From JAGLQA01 sp023135565 (lineage in GTDB: Bacteria > Acidobacteriota > Aminicenantia > UBA2199), in assembly GCA_030639305.1 (NCBI GenBank), contig DAOWCY010000005.1, positions 1 through 64,000 on the forward strand: a DNA stretch of 64,000 nucleotides, in the 5' to 3' direction. Positions 26,648-36,700 of the stretch are shown here, in pieces; the first letter of the stretch is position 1; each line of letters opens with the position of its first letter. Below the pieces are notes generated by a model that was given only the letters and a program-made list of their open reading frames with translations, was not told the DNA's origin and ran no database searches. The position numbers and the translations under genes are program-made.

Positions 26648-26891
26648 TACAAATGTTTTAACATTAAAGATTCCAATGGAATTAAAAAGAAGATTGGAAA
26701 GACAGGCAAAGTACCAGGGAACCTCCATTAACCAATTGACATACTATTTGTTGACGACACAATTGGAAACGTTGGCGGCCCTCGATTCTAAACTCTCAAA
26801 AAAATCGATCCCCGATCTAAAAGCAAAGGTAAAAACTATTTTAGACAGGATACCGGACAGAACTGTCCCCGCATGGGATTCAAATGGGTAA
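26640..26891 (+). CDS. Ribbon-helix-helix antitoxin-like protein
   Basis: 83 residues starting MSNTNVLTLKIPMELKRRLE with RQAKYQGTSINQLTYYLLT, a typical Arc/HicB-type ribbon-helix-helix DNA-binding domain. The C-terminal half is helical and charged. The start is placed at the ATG overlapping the end of the PIN-like fragment by eight bases, a usual toxin-antitoxin arrangement. It is probably an antitoxin that lost its partner; autoregulation of its own promoter would be expected for the family. No SD-like site stands out, since the region upstream is A-rich coding sequence. Confidence 0.65.
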   Translation: MSNTNVLTLKIPMELKRRLERQAKYQGTSINQLTYYLLTTQLETLAALDSKLSKKSIPDLKAKVKTILDRIPDRTVPAWDSNG

Positions 26892-26981
26892 TTAAAACAA
26901 CCCCGGCGGCAGTATTCGGCCTGGCTCAGAACATCGAATCGACCCGTCCAATCAGCATCTCCGGGATTTGGTCGTTTTCGA

Positions 26982-27473
26982 CTACTTCGCTTTCTTAAGC
27001 GGGTTCTCAACCTGGATGTAAATATCACCTTCAAGAATAGGCCCGATAGATTTGATCTTGTAACCGAGCTTTTCTAACTCTCCCCTAACCTTGGGGATAG
27101 AAAACGCTTCGATAGGCTCGACTATATGATTGTACACATAGTCGATGATAAGCCTGAGAAAAGGAGACCTATCCACAAAACCAAAATCGTACATCACATC
27201 CTTAAACTTCTTCATATAACCGGGAGATATAAAAAAACTGGTGTAGGCATTGCCGATTTTTTTAGTGCGGTCGATCCTGTTAAAGGCAGCAACGAATTCC
27301 TTAAATTCCCGGTCTTCAACCAGTTTGGAAAATAACATGTCAAACATCTTGAGTACAGCGTGAGACCTCTTGACATGAAGAAAAGCAGCGATTTTGTACA
27401 ACTGCGCCTTGGCATCCACGGATAAATTCCAACCGATTGGTTTTGCTTTTTCACCGTTTTCATTTTGATTCAT
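26982..27473 (-). CDS. Hypothetical protein, possible RHH-like DNA-binding regulator
   Basis: 163 residues from the ATG at 27473, which has GGAGG eight bases upstream; the longer frame to 27503 lacks one. The N-terminal part (IGWNLSVDAKAQLYKIAAFL, then HVKRSHAVLKMFDMLF) has the beta-alpha-alpha look of a ribbon-helix-helix. The middle (SFFISPGYMKKFKDVMYDFG and RSPFLRLIIDYVYNHI) repeats a similar pattern, so it may be a tandem RHH protein. The C-terminus (LEKLGYKIKSIG...GDIYIQVENP) is beta-rich. I do not recognise the family. Confidence 0.6.
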   Translation of the reverse strand: MNQNENGEKAKPIGWNLSVDAKAQLYKIAAFLHVKRSHAVLKMFDMLFSKLVEDREFKEFVAAFNRIDRTKKIGNAYTSFFISPGYMKKFKDVMYDFGFVDRSPFLRLIIDYVYNHIVEPIEAFSIPKVRGELEKLGYKIKSIGPILEGDIYIQVENPLKKAK

Positions 27474-28064
27474 AACAAACCTCCACTCGCAATGATAACA
27501 CAAGCTGAATGAAAACTCAAGGATAAAAATATATTTTATAATGACAAAATAAGATAGATCGACTGGGCAGCTTGATTTTTCAACAAGAATTGTGTAAACC
27601 TGCCGGGAAAGGCGCTGTAAATCTTTTCCCTGATGCTTCTGATCCTGCTGCCACAGCCTTTCTTGTCTTTCATCCTACCATGAAATTACTATAGCCACAG
27701 AGGGCAAAGAGGGCACAGAGAAAAAGCAAAAGCATTAAACCACGAAGTTCACGAAGCGCACGAAGAAAAAAGCAAGAAACAAAGGAGAAGGGCATTTGAT
27801 GACCGAGAAGCTAAAATTCCCCGATTGAGACTTGCCGGGAGGTGGCACTGAGGGGCTTTTTTGTTTTTTGCCCCGAAGTGACGGGGTGTGTTAGCTCGTC
27901 GAAAAGCGCCACCGCTCAACGTCCCCTTACGCGAGTGGGCTTGTTAATTTCATCGTCTCCGGGTGAGGCGCGCATCATGAAAAACTACTATTATTATATT
28001 ATGAATTAACGATGTAATCCAATAAAATCGAAGGTAACTATTGGACGAAACCGCTCCGCGGGCG
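27474..28064. other. Intergenic region without genes, with degenerate simple repeats
   Basis: No supported ORF. Bases 27697-27770 hold CACAGAGGGCAAAGAGGGCA and ACCACGAAGTTCACGAAGCG type short-period repeats that are common in intergenic DNA of many genomes. Bases 27841-27890 are a copy of the repeat at 128-178. It marks the border between the accessory island and the NRPS/PKS region. Confidence 0.6.
27841..27890 (+). repeat. Dispersed repeat, second copy of the 128-178 element
   Basis: GGTGGCACTGAGGGGCTTTT, T-rich middle, CCCCGAAGTGACGGGGTGTG. It differs from 128-178 at only a few positions and carries the same CCCC/GGGG mini-hairpin. Confidence 0.8.
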
Positions 28065-30296
28065 TTACATGCGCAGCGCATAACCGATCTTAATGAATGC
28101 GGTGCGGTTATTCTGGGTGAGGGTGATCCCCTGGAAGCCGAAATAGTCGTCGGAGTAACCGATGAACAATACAGTGCGAGGATTGATTTTATAAGAAAAA
28201 AGAATTTGAGAAAATAGGTGGTTGTATTTTGGATTAAGGGCAAAAGGATAAAGCGCGGCATTAAACCTCTGGTCTATATATTGGAACATGGTGCGCAGGA
28301 AAAAACGCTTGTTGAATTGATAAACCAATCTCAAATTGGTTAGATTGGCTTTGTACAACCGGCCGCCTTCTACTTTTAGCGTTTCATAAGTATGCCCGAA
28401 ATCAAAAAGGAAACGCGAACCGAATCGTACCTGCATGGCAGGACGCAGGTTGAAAATTTTACCGGGCTGCACATTGGTGAAGTCTATCTGGTCGCCGAAC
28501 TTTCCAAAAACGGCAAAGACAAAAGACCTGGAAGGCTGAAACCCGATATTGTAAAGAATTACGTTATTGTCGAACTCTATACCCAGGTAGGTCTTTTTCC
28601 CCAGGTAAGTTTCCATGTTTAAAAAGGACTGCAGCGGGCCGGCATAGTTAAACCTGATGATGAATTGCTCGAATAACAAATTTCCGCCGGTGTTTTTTTC
28701 CAGTTGATAGGTGCCGCTGAAATTCATCTGGGTGAACCAATGCCCGGGATTACGAAACCACCTGTGCCCCAAACCTAAACTCAAGTGGCGATAATCCACC
28801 TGGGGCATGAATCCTAAGTCGGCTCTAAAATTTTGCGTGATATGCTGATAGTCCACATGCCAATGAAAAGTCCTGCTCACATGAGTGTAGAGGACATCCA
28901 GGGCGCTGCCCCAAAAATTGCCGTCCGGCTGGTTGTAGGCTGTGACGATACTGCCGGGGTAGCGGGTTTGGGAACCGAGAAATTGAAACAATACCCGGTC
29001 TTTGGTCGATAGCCTCAGGTTACCGTCTATACCGGCGACACGGTTAAAATACTCTTCTCCCTCACGGTCGGTTACCAACACGCCGATATTGGATGCTTTC
29101 CCTATATCCCGGCGATAGCGCAGCACGGTGCCCAGTGTGCTCATATCCGGGAACGCCCAGGTGGACCCCTGGCTGCTGGGGATCAGGATATTGGTTAAAT
29201 TGTCGTGTACGGAAAAGAAACCGATGCCGTGAACGCCTTCTTGCCCGGTCAGCTTGATGCCGCCGTTGGGGTCTGCCAGGGCCCGGGTGTAAACGGCCTG
29301 GTACCGGGTATTGAACAGGGTTCCCCCTTCCAGGAAAAAGGGGCGTTTTTCCGGGTAAAAGAGGGCAAATTGCTTATTTATATCTAACTGGGCGATGTCC
29401 GCCTCTACATTGGAGAAATCGGGATTCACGGTGCCGGACAGGGTCAGGTTGGGGGTAATGCTCCAATTGGCGGTAATCCCCGGTTCTAATTTGCTGTCTT
29501 TTTCGACAAATTCACCGCCCGGGAAATTTTCCCGTTCCTGGGTTAAATGGGCCGCTAAGGTGGGAGTCAGTTCCAGGTTCTTAGACCGGACTACTCCGCT
29601 GAAGCCCACAAGCTTTTCCGCCTGGCACATGTAACAGTTGTTATTCCTGTCCCGGGGAAAAAAACCGATATAATGGGCGACGTTTCGCGGGTAAGCGCGT
29701 ATCAAATCGAAACTCCATACTTGTTCTCCTTTTTTATGCTGGAAACGCAGCGAACTAAAAGGTATCGCTTTTTCTACCACATAGCCCCAGTCGGTGATTT
29801 TCCCGGCGGACTTCCAGATGGCGTCCCATTCGGCGCCGCCCCCGGAGTCGCTTTCGATAAGGTCCTTCTGGACGCCCAGGGGGTTACAAAAAAAGATGTA
29901 GCGCCGCTGGTTGTCGCTAAAAGTATCCAGTACTATGGCGACGAAGTCGTCTCCCTGGATATTATCCCGGTCCGTTATCCGCGCCCTGATAGCCGTCGGG
30001 TCGGGGTCATAGGCGCGGTAGGCCACCAGTAGATGCGTTTTGTTATAAGCCAGCAGGGCTTGCGTCCGCACCGGGGGGGGGATGCTGTCACCGGGGATAA
30101 CTTCATATTTGAGCTCCAGTACCAGGGCTTCTTTCCACACATCTTCATCCAGGACACCGTCCAGGCGAATTCCCGAGGTCACTTTCGGGATGCGGTGGGG
30201 TTTCTTTTCAGTTTCCTGTGCGGCAAAGGCTGCCGCGGTCATGAGTATAAATACTCCCAATAAAACCAGACAAAATAATTTTTTACATTTTTCCAT
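28065..30296 (-). CDS. DUF5916 outer-membrane protein with N-terminal CBM9-like domain
   Basis: 743 residues. A signal peptide (about 1-26, ending AAAFAAQ) is followed by a CBM9/DOMON-like domain (about 35-225) with the typical LDGVLDEDVWKEA start, LLVAYRAYDPDP, DDFVAIVLDTF and RYIFFCNPLGVQKD. Then comes a DUF5916 beta-barrel (about 240-743) with NPDFSNVEADIAQLDIN and YPEKRPFFLEGG, and many alternating aromatic strands up to the C-terminal IKIGYALRM. It is predicted to sit in the outer membrane; the ligand is unknown. The ATG at 30296 is chosen because AGGAG lies 11 bases upstream, whereas the in-frame GTG at 30308 overlaps that site. It follows the exporter gene by 88 bases and may be its last co-transcribed partner. 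Confidence 0.85.
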   Translation of the reverse strand: MEKCKKLFCLVLLGVFILMTAAAFAAQETEKKPHRIPKVTSGIRLDGVLDEDVWKEALVLELKYEVIPGDSIPPPVRTQALLAYNKTHLLVAYRAYDPDPTAIRARITDRDNIQGDDFVAIVLDTFSDNQRRYIFFCNPLGVQKDLIESDSGGGAEWDAIWKSAGKITDWGYVVEKAIPFSSLRFQHKKGEQVWSFDLIRAYPRNVAHYIGFFPRDRNNNCYMCQAEKLVGFSGVVRSKNLELTPTLAAHLTQERENFPGGEFVEKDSKLEPGITANWSITPNLTLSGTVNPDFSNVEADIAQLDINKQFALFYPEKRPFFLEGGTLFNTRYQAVYTRALADPNGGIKLTGQEGVHGIGFFSVHDNLTNILIPSSQGSTWAFPDMSTLGTVLRYRRDIGKASNIGVLVTDREGEEYFNRVAGIDGNLRLSTKDRVLFQFLGSQTRYPGSIVTAYNQPDGNFWGSALDVLYTHVSRTFHWHVDYQHITQNFRADLGFMPQVDYRHLSLGLGHRWFRNPGHWFTQMNFSGTYQLEKNTGGNLLFEQFIIRFNYAGPLQSFLNMETYLGKKTYLGIEFDNNVILYNIGFQPSRSFVFAVFGKFGDQIDFTNVQPGKIFNLRPAMQVRFGSRFLFDFGHTYETLKVEGGRLYKANLTNLRLVYQFNKRFFLRTMFQYIDQRFNAALYPFALNPKYNHLFSQILFSYKINPRTVLFIGYSDDYFGFQGITLTQNNRTAFIKIGYALRM

Positions 30297-30384
30297 AGAA
30301 TTATTCACTCCTGTTTAGTCTTTTATATATTTAAGAATAAGCAAAAACGCCTATTATCAAAGATTTGTAGAGATTCCCGGCCAT

Positions 30385-33300
30385 TTACCGGGTCAATTTG
30401 AGGGTGCGGCTGTCTTCGATGATATCTATTTTTCCCATATCCATTTTGATGACCCGGTCGGCCGCGTCGAAATAGTGGTCGTCATGGGTAATAGCGATTA
30501 CTATTTTTCCTTCTTCTTTCATTCTCTGCAGCAGTTCGCGATAGAAAAAACGCCGGAACCCCGGGTCCTGGTCGGCTGCCACTTCATCGAACAGGTAAAT
30601 GGGAGAGTCTTCCAAATAACACTGCATCAAGGCCAGGCGTTTCCTTTGCCCGCCTGAAAGTTCGATGGTGCTGAACTCATTATCTTCGAGCACAACTTTT
30701 TCTTGCAGGCGTAACATTTCCAGGTAATCATCGATTTCCTCTTCCCTGCCGGTTAGGTCTACGTTGTAGAGTTTCGCGAAAAGGTGGAAATCCCCGAATA
30801 CTACGGAATAATGCTCGCCCAGGCGGAAATTATCGACTGCTTTGCCGTTGATTTCGATGCTGCCTTCGTCGGGGTGATACAGGCCGGTCAGCAGTTTCGC
30901 CAGGGTGGTTTTGCCGCTGCCGTTGCCGCCGATGATAAACACGATTTCACCTTTTCGGGCTTCGAAATCCATGGGGCCTACGGTGAATTTTTCCACGTCG
31001 TCAACCGCGTCGTAGGTGAATTTTAATCCTTTGGCGCTGATGGTTTCCACGGACCGGGGTTTCTCGTGGTCCATGCCCTCTAAGACTTTAGGATCGATAT
31101 TGGCCGGTATATCCCGTTTGAATCCCCTGATACGGTTCCAGGCTACGCGCATGCGCATAATGGCGGGGATGGCGTTCAACATGGCGTTGATGGGCCCGAT
31201 TAGGAAGAGAAGCACCATGATAAAGGCCATCAGGGTGACTGGGGTGATGTTGGGGAATAACCGCGGGATACCGTAGCCTACGGCTCCCAGGACGATAATA
31301 AGCAGCGATTCGCCGATAAGAAAGGCGTTAACAAATTTGATCAGCGCGGTGCTCAATTTTTTACGGAAATCGTCGCAGGCGCGGGCAACGTCGTTCCTAT
31401 ATTCTCTTTTCTTGTGGAATTGCAGGCTCAGTTCTTTGAAGCCGTCGATCATGCCGTTCAACAATCCCATGTAGATGTTCTGGGTATCCCTGGCTTCTTC
31501 GAAATATATCTGGGTACGGTGAGTTACGATGGTGTAGACAGTGGCGATCACTCCCACCACCAGCAGGGTAACGGCTGTGGCCCAAAACGCGATGGTGGCC
31601 AGGAAAAAAAAAGCGCCCATGGTGGTAACGGCGCTGGTAACCAATTGTACCAGGATGTTGGCGGAGTTACCGATTTGCCCGGTATCGTCGTTCAACGTGG
31701 CAAAAACGCGACCTCTCTGGATTTTTTCAAATTTTTGGTAGGTGGTATAGAAGACTTTTTCCAGCAGGTCCAACCTCATGTCGTATATAAGGTCGAAGGT
31801 AATGCGGATAAGTTTGGTTTGCAGTAATTTGCGGCCGGTTATATAGATGCAAAAAGCGAGACCGAAATTATACAATTGATAAAAGAGCCCGGCTTCGCTG
31901 AATACCGACCGGGTAACCAGGAAAATGACTGCCGCATTTGCTACACCGGCCAATAAGCTGAGTAGCAATACGAAAGGCAGGACCCGGATATATTTGTTAC
32001 GGTGAGGAAACAGGCCGGTGAGGATCGAGGTAAGATACCCGGCTGCCAGGGCAGTGAGAACAGCCGCGATGGCGACAGTGAAACTGACGGGAGAAAACAC
32101 CATGGCCGTGCGCATGGAGACGCCGGCTAAGGTTTTGGGTACGAAATAGAGGCCCAACAGGAAGGGGGCAAAAGCCGGGAGCGTTAGAAGCGCTTTGAAT
32201 ATTTTTTTCAAGGTAGGCGGGGCAAAGGTGCGTTTACCTCTAACTATGTCGATAAATACGGACACCCAGAAAACCACCACGGCCAGCAAAAACAATCCTA
32301 TCATAATGGCTACGATAGAGCTGCCGTTATCGAGATCGTCACCCTGCAAATCGGGTTCCCGGAAGCCTCTTCCCCCGACATAACTCATCAAACTTTCGGC
32401 AATAAAAGGGGTGAGAGCGCTGCTGCTGTTGGTCAGGACCGCCACCCCGGTTTTTTCCACCGGGTTAAGGATTATAAAACCGGTAAAATTGGGATTATTA
32501 CCGGCGTGATCGATGCGTTTCTCCCGCTCTAAGTAGATGTTCCAGCCGTAACCGTAAGCAGAAAGAGTGCGCCGGTTAAAATGCATGCTGTCATCCATGC
32601 GGTGGGATTTTTCTACCAGGGGGGCCAATCCCGTTTCTATTAGGCCCAGTTGTATCCGCAGCCAGCGGGCCATATCCACGCCGTTGGATAAGATATACCC
32701 GGCTGCGTTGTTACCGCGGTATACCGGGGCGTCGCAGCGGCGCGCGGCAAAAAAGCCCGTTTTATAACCGGCGGCCATGTGCCCCGGTGGGTTTTCTTTG
32801 TCTACGCCCACCAGGGTGTTCGACAGCCCGGCGGGAGCCAGGATATTTTTTTCCATATAGTTTTCGAAACTCTTTTCCGTGACGGTTTCGATGACGAAGG
32901 CCACTACATCGTAATTGATAGTCGCATATTCGAAGCGTTGACCCGGTTTACTTTTCAATTCGATTCCCGATAATGCGCGGATTGTCTGCTGCAAGGCATC
33001 CGCGTCCGCGCTTTCGGGGATCAAAGAGATACTGCCGAAAGGAATGCCGCTGGTATGGTTTAAACAGTGTTTCAGCGTGACGTCCCGGTTTTTTTTGCCT
33101 TCGAATAGGGCGTAAAACCAGGGTAAATAGCGGTTTACCGGGGCGTCGAGATCGATAAGGCCCTGCTCTGCACAGTGCAGCGCGGCCAGCCCGGTAAAGG
33201 CTTTACTGCAGGATGCCAGTTCGAAAACCGTATTCGCGCTAACCGGTATTTTGTTTTCCCGGTCGGCATAACCATAACCTTTTATGAACGGTTCTTCTTT

Positions 33301-33489
33301 CCCTTTGACGATAATAAGGCTCAATCCCGGGATAAGACCGTCTTTCATTAAGGAAAGTATTTCCCTGTCGATTTTTTCATAAAAATCTCCCGGTTTTTCT
33401 TCTTTTTCCCGGGAAACGGACGGTAGGCTGAACATAAACAGCACTACCAGAAACAATAAAATAGGGACATTGGATATTTTTGTTTTCAT
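30385..33489 (-). CDS. S12 serine peptidase fused to cyclic-peptide-type ABC exporter
   Basis: 1034 residues. Signal or anchor segment (about 5-27), then an S12 / class C beta-lactamase-like domain (about 40-370) with catalytic Ser93-x-x-Lys96 (SCSK), a YATINY motif and HAGNNPNFTG. Three transmembrane helices (about 385-500) follow, then the ABC exporter core and an NBD with Walker A IGGNGSGKTT, signature LSGGQRKRLAL and Walker B IYLFDEVAADQDP. The exporter half resembles the cyclic-peptide transporter family (SyrD/PvdE-like). A periplasmic S12 peptidase with three TM helices is the layout of prodrug peptidases such as ClbP and the ABC-fused ZmaM. The start at 33489 has a plausible SD and gives a proper signal peptide. 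It follows the PKS on the same strand, so it is the probable exporter for the NRPS/PKS product. Confidence 0.88.
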   Translation of the reverse strand: MKTKISNVPILLFLVVLFMFSLPSVSREKEEKPGDFYEKIDREILSLMKDGLIPGLSLIIVKGKEEPFIKGYGYADRENKIPVSANTVFELASCSKAFTGLAALHCAEQGLIDLDAPVNRYLPWFYALFEGKKNRDVTLKHCLNHTSGIPFGSISLIPESADADALQQTIRALSGIELKSKPGQRFEYATINYDVVAFVIETVTEKSFENYMEKNILAPAGLSNTLVGVDKENPPGHMAAGYKTGFFAARRCDAPVYRGNNAAGYILSNGVDMARWLRIQLGLIETGLAPLVEKSHRMDDSMHFNRRTLSAYGYGWNIYLEREKRIDHAGNNPNFTGFIILNPVEKTGVAVLTNSSSALTPFIAESLMSYVGGRGFREPDLQGDDLDNGSSIVAIMIGLFLLAVVVFWVSVFIDIVRGKRTFAPPTLKKIFKALLTLPAFAPFLLGLYFVPKTLAGVSMRTAMVFSPVSFTVAIAAVLTALAAGYLTSILTGLFPHRNKYIRVLPFVLLLSLLAGVANAAVIFLVTRSVFSEAGLFYQLYNFGLAFCIYITGRKLLQTKLIRITFDLIYDMRLDLLEKVFYTTYQKFEKIQRGRVFATLNDDTGQIGNSANILVQLVTSAVTTMGAFFFLATIAFWATAVTLLVVGVIATVYTIVTHRTQIYFEEARDTQNIYMGLLNGMIDGFKELSLQFHKKREYRNDVARACDDFRKKLSTALIKFVNAFLIGESLLIIVLGAVGYGIPRLFPNITPVTLMAFIMVLLFLIGPINAMLNAIPAIMRMRVAWNRIRGFKRDIPANIDPKVLEGMDHEKPRSVETISAKGLKFTYDAVDDVEKFTVGPMDFEARKGEIVFIIGGNGSGKTTLAKLLTGLYHPDEGSIEINGKAVDNFRLGEHYSVVFGDFHLFAKLYNVDLTGREEEIDDYLEMLRLQEKVVLEDNEFSTIELSGGQRKRLALMQCYLEDSPIYLFDEVAADQDPGFRRFFYRELLQRMKEEGKIVIAITHDDHYFDAADRVIKMDMGKIDIIEDSRTLKLTR

Positions 33490-33522
33490 TATATTGCTTA
33501 ACTCCTTATAATTTTTTTTCTC

Positions 33523-33625
33523 TTTTTGCCTCCGGCGGCCCCACGCGCGTGGGGAGGCGTTAAGCCGCTTCGCGGCAGGACCCTGCCGGGGGCCAAACTT
33601 TTGAAAAAGTTTGATCAAAACTTTT
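33523..33625 (-). repeat. Dispersed palindromic repeat, copy 3 (composite)
   Basis: It reads on the plus strand TTGCCTCCGGCGGCC, a CCCCACGCGCGTGGGG palindrome, GGCGTTAAGCCGCTTCGCGG, CCCTGCCGGGGGCC and AAACTTTTGAAAAAGTTTGA. It combines both repeat types seen near 4.8-5.05 kb. It sits between the PKS and the exporter gene. A shorter variant (GCGGCGAAGCCGCTTATACC with CCCACGTGGTGGG) follows at 33663-33702. Confidence 0.8.
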
Positions 33626-33743
33626 GTTTATTTAGAATCAAAAGCGCTCACACGCTGCCTCTGCGGCGAAGCCGCTTATACCCTGCCCACGTGGTGGGCT
33701 TTAAAATCCAAAGCGCTTCTCATCTTCTTCCAATGCGGCGGGC

Positions 33744-36700
33744 TTATTTTTTTCGTTTTTCCTTTTTGACCGCGGTTTCTTCCGGCAAATGCTCTTTGAA
33801 CACCTCTGCTAAACGTTCTACCTGGGGATACTGGAATAAATTGTTGTGATCCCCGGGAATTTCGACCAGGGTAAACTTGCCTAATGTCATTTTCTTCATT
33901 TCCTCTTCGATAACCAGGAAATGGGTTTCCCTGGCTTTTATGTTTAATATCGGCGCTTTTACGATTCCCGTGGTTCTTTTATAGGCGGAACCGAGCCAGT
34001 ACCTGCGGTTTATTTTGTGAACATTCATTTTGGCTCTTATTCTTAATTTTTCGGGGGCTATTTCCCTACCCGGTTTTTTTTCGCTTTCGACGGCCCCGTT
34101 TTCTTCCCCGGCCGTCTCCCCTTCCCCGCCGGAGCCTGCGGCTGCCAAACTTTCTTCTTCATCCTGTAATTGCGCCTCACGGATTTTCTTATCCTTTCTT
34201 TTCTTAAAAGGGTCCAATATCATATTAAAGGGTTTTAATATAAAATCGATAATCCTGGCCTGGCGGTAATAACTGACCACATGGGGCGGTATAAAAGCAA
34301 TATCATCCATCATAATGAATTTTTCCACTTTCTTGTTTTTGTCTTCCAGGCGCTTGATTAGGTAGTACCCGATCATGTCGCCGAAACAATGACCGCTGAT
34401 GATATAAGGCCCTTCCTCCTGGATCGTTAAAATCTCCCGGATGTAATTATCTACCAGCTCATCCATGGTTTCGGGCATTTTCGTCTCTTTGAGCATACCC
34501 TTTGCCTGGATGCCGAACACATTAAAGCGCCCTTCCAGTAACCTGGCCAGTTCCCTGTACTGGGCCACCATGCCGTGGAGCGGGTGTAGAATGAATATAT
34601 TCCTGCGGTGCACTCCCCGGTTTAACCTGACAACACATTCCAGTTTGTTGAGCAGGGTTTCTTCATGGATGTTAGCCGCCATTTCCCTGATATTGGGATA
34701 GAGCATCATGTTACTTAAAGAAATGGTATAATTCATCTCCTTTTTTATCAGCCCTATCAAACTCAACAACCTCAGGGAATCACCACCCAATTCATAAAAA
34801 TCATCGAGCACACCGATTTGCCCGACACCGAAAAAATCCTGCCAGATGCGTGCCAGCTTCTCTTCTATTTCTCCCCGGGGTTCGACATACCCGGCGCTTA
34901 AACCGGGACGCTGCCTCAAATTCGCCCGGGAAGCCCGCCGCCCTGCGGCGGCTTCGTTCTCCTGTGCGGCGGCAGGCGGCGCGAACTGCTGCCGTATCAG
35001 GACATTTAAGTCGTATGGCGAAACCGTTACCCGGTGCTGTTCCGAGGCCAATATCCGGCAGAAGGCGTCCACACCTTCCGCGGGGAAAACGCCGTTATTG
35101 AGCATGGCGTTATAATCGACTTCCCCGCTGTCTTTTTTGTGGTATTCTTGCAGGGAGCGGATGGACATGCCTACATCCCACCAGTCACACCAGTTGATAG
35201 AAAAGGTTTGCGGTCCACCTTTCACCGAACTGCGTTGGGCATAGGCTTCGATAAATTCATTGGCCGCGTTGTAGCTCACCTGGCCGAATTTACTGCGGTA
35301 CAGCACGCTGCCGGTAGAAGAGAAAAGAGAGAGAAAATCGAGGTTTTTGTTTTTAAAAATATGTGCCAGTACCAGGGTGCCTTCCATTTTGGAGGCCATA
35401 TATTTATGGGTAATTTCCCGGGTTCGTTTCCGGATAATTCCGCCGTAGTCGATCACACCGGCTGTATGAATGACGCCGTTTATTGGCCCGAAACGCTGCT
35501 CCGCCCGTTCGACCACCTGCCGCATCTGCTCCAGGTCCGCGGTGTCGGCCGCGGCGGTTATCACTTCCGCGCCCTGCTCTTCGAGTTTTAGGACACCGCG
35601 AATTTTAACCGCGGCGCTGTCTTCTTTTTCCAGGGTTTTCAACTGCTCCGGCCAGGTTTCACGTTCCGGGAGAGCAGTGCGCCCGGTTAGGATCAACCGG
35701 GCTTTGTAGGTACCGGCCAGGTGCTCCGCTATGCTGGATCCCATTCCGCCAAATCCACCTATAATCAAATAAACTCCTTTTTCTTTCAGCCGCGTTTGCG
35801 AAGCCGCCGGCTTCTCCATTTTCTGTGCTTCGTAAACCCTTTCCCAGCGCTGTTTCTGGCGGTAAGCAATTTCGATGCCGGCAGTTACCGGGATTTCGGT
35901 TTCCTGCAGCAGCAGGCTAAAAAGCCCGCTTTCTTCAGCGCTCCCGCCTGCCGGGGTCACGATATCGATACTGCGGCATTTTATGTTGGCGTATTCTAAG
36001 GGGATTATCTTTACCGCCCCGATCATGGCCGCTTTAGCCGGGTTCACCAACTCCCGGCCGGTGACGCAGCGCATGCCGTCCGTTACTACGGTTATTACCA
36101 TTTCATCGGGAATATCCCGGCTGCCTATGGCCTGAACGATGCTCAGCAGGCTGTACAACCCGGGTACCCGGAAACGGTCGAGATTCTCTAAATCCAGTTC
36201 TTCGTCCCGGCCGGTCACACCCCAGGCGTGGATAATTTCACCGGGCAAAGTCCCGGCCGCTTTTAATTCGCCGAAAAGAGTGTCGAAATGGCTCTCCTGC
36301 CCGGGGTCTATTATATATCCGCTGCTGCCTCTTTTGGCAAATTGAGTCCCGGCTTCGACCGTCACGACACTGTGCCCCTGCCGCGTTAGAAACTCACCGA
36401 ACCGGGCGCCGAAACCGCAGTCGTCGATAAACAGCAGCCAGTCGGTTTTCTTTTCCGTGCTGCCGGCTTCAACTTCCGGCAGGGCCGATTCTTGCCACGC
36501 AGACAGGTAGTACCAATCTTCTATCCCGGATCTTTCCAGGGTATCGCGGGGTTGGGCCGCCAGCATCCGGGCCGCCAGGCTAAAAGGATCGCCACCCGGG
36601 GAATAGCGTACCGGTTCGAAGGGGTAGCCGGGTAAAGGTATACGGCGCGGCGCCCGGCCTTCCCGGGTTTCATCCGCTTCATGGTAGCGGGCCCAATCGA

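Noticed and set aside
26365..26709. Minus-strand 114-residue frame
   Set aside because: Its translation resembles no family, it runs opposite the RHH/PIN-like pair, and it has no SD.
28392..30263. Plus-strand frames opposite the DUF5916 gene
   Set aside because: These are shadows of the high-quality minus-strand gene.
30475..33489. Frameshift splitting peptidase and exporter into two genes
   Set aside because: The frame is open throughout and the three linking TM helices are intact, so the fusion looks real.
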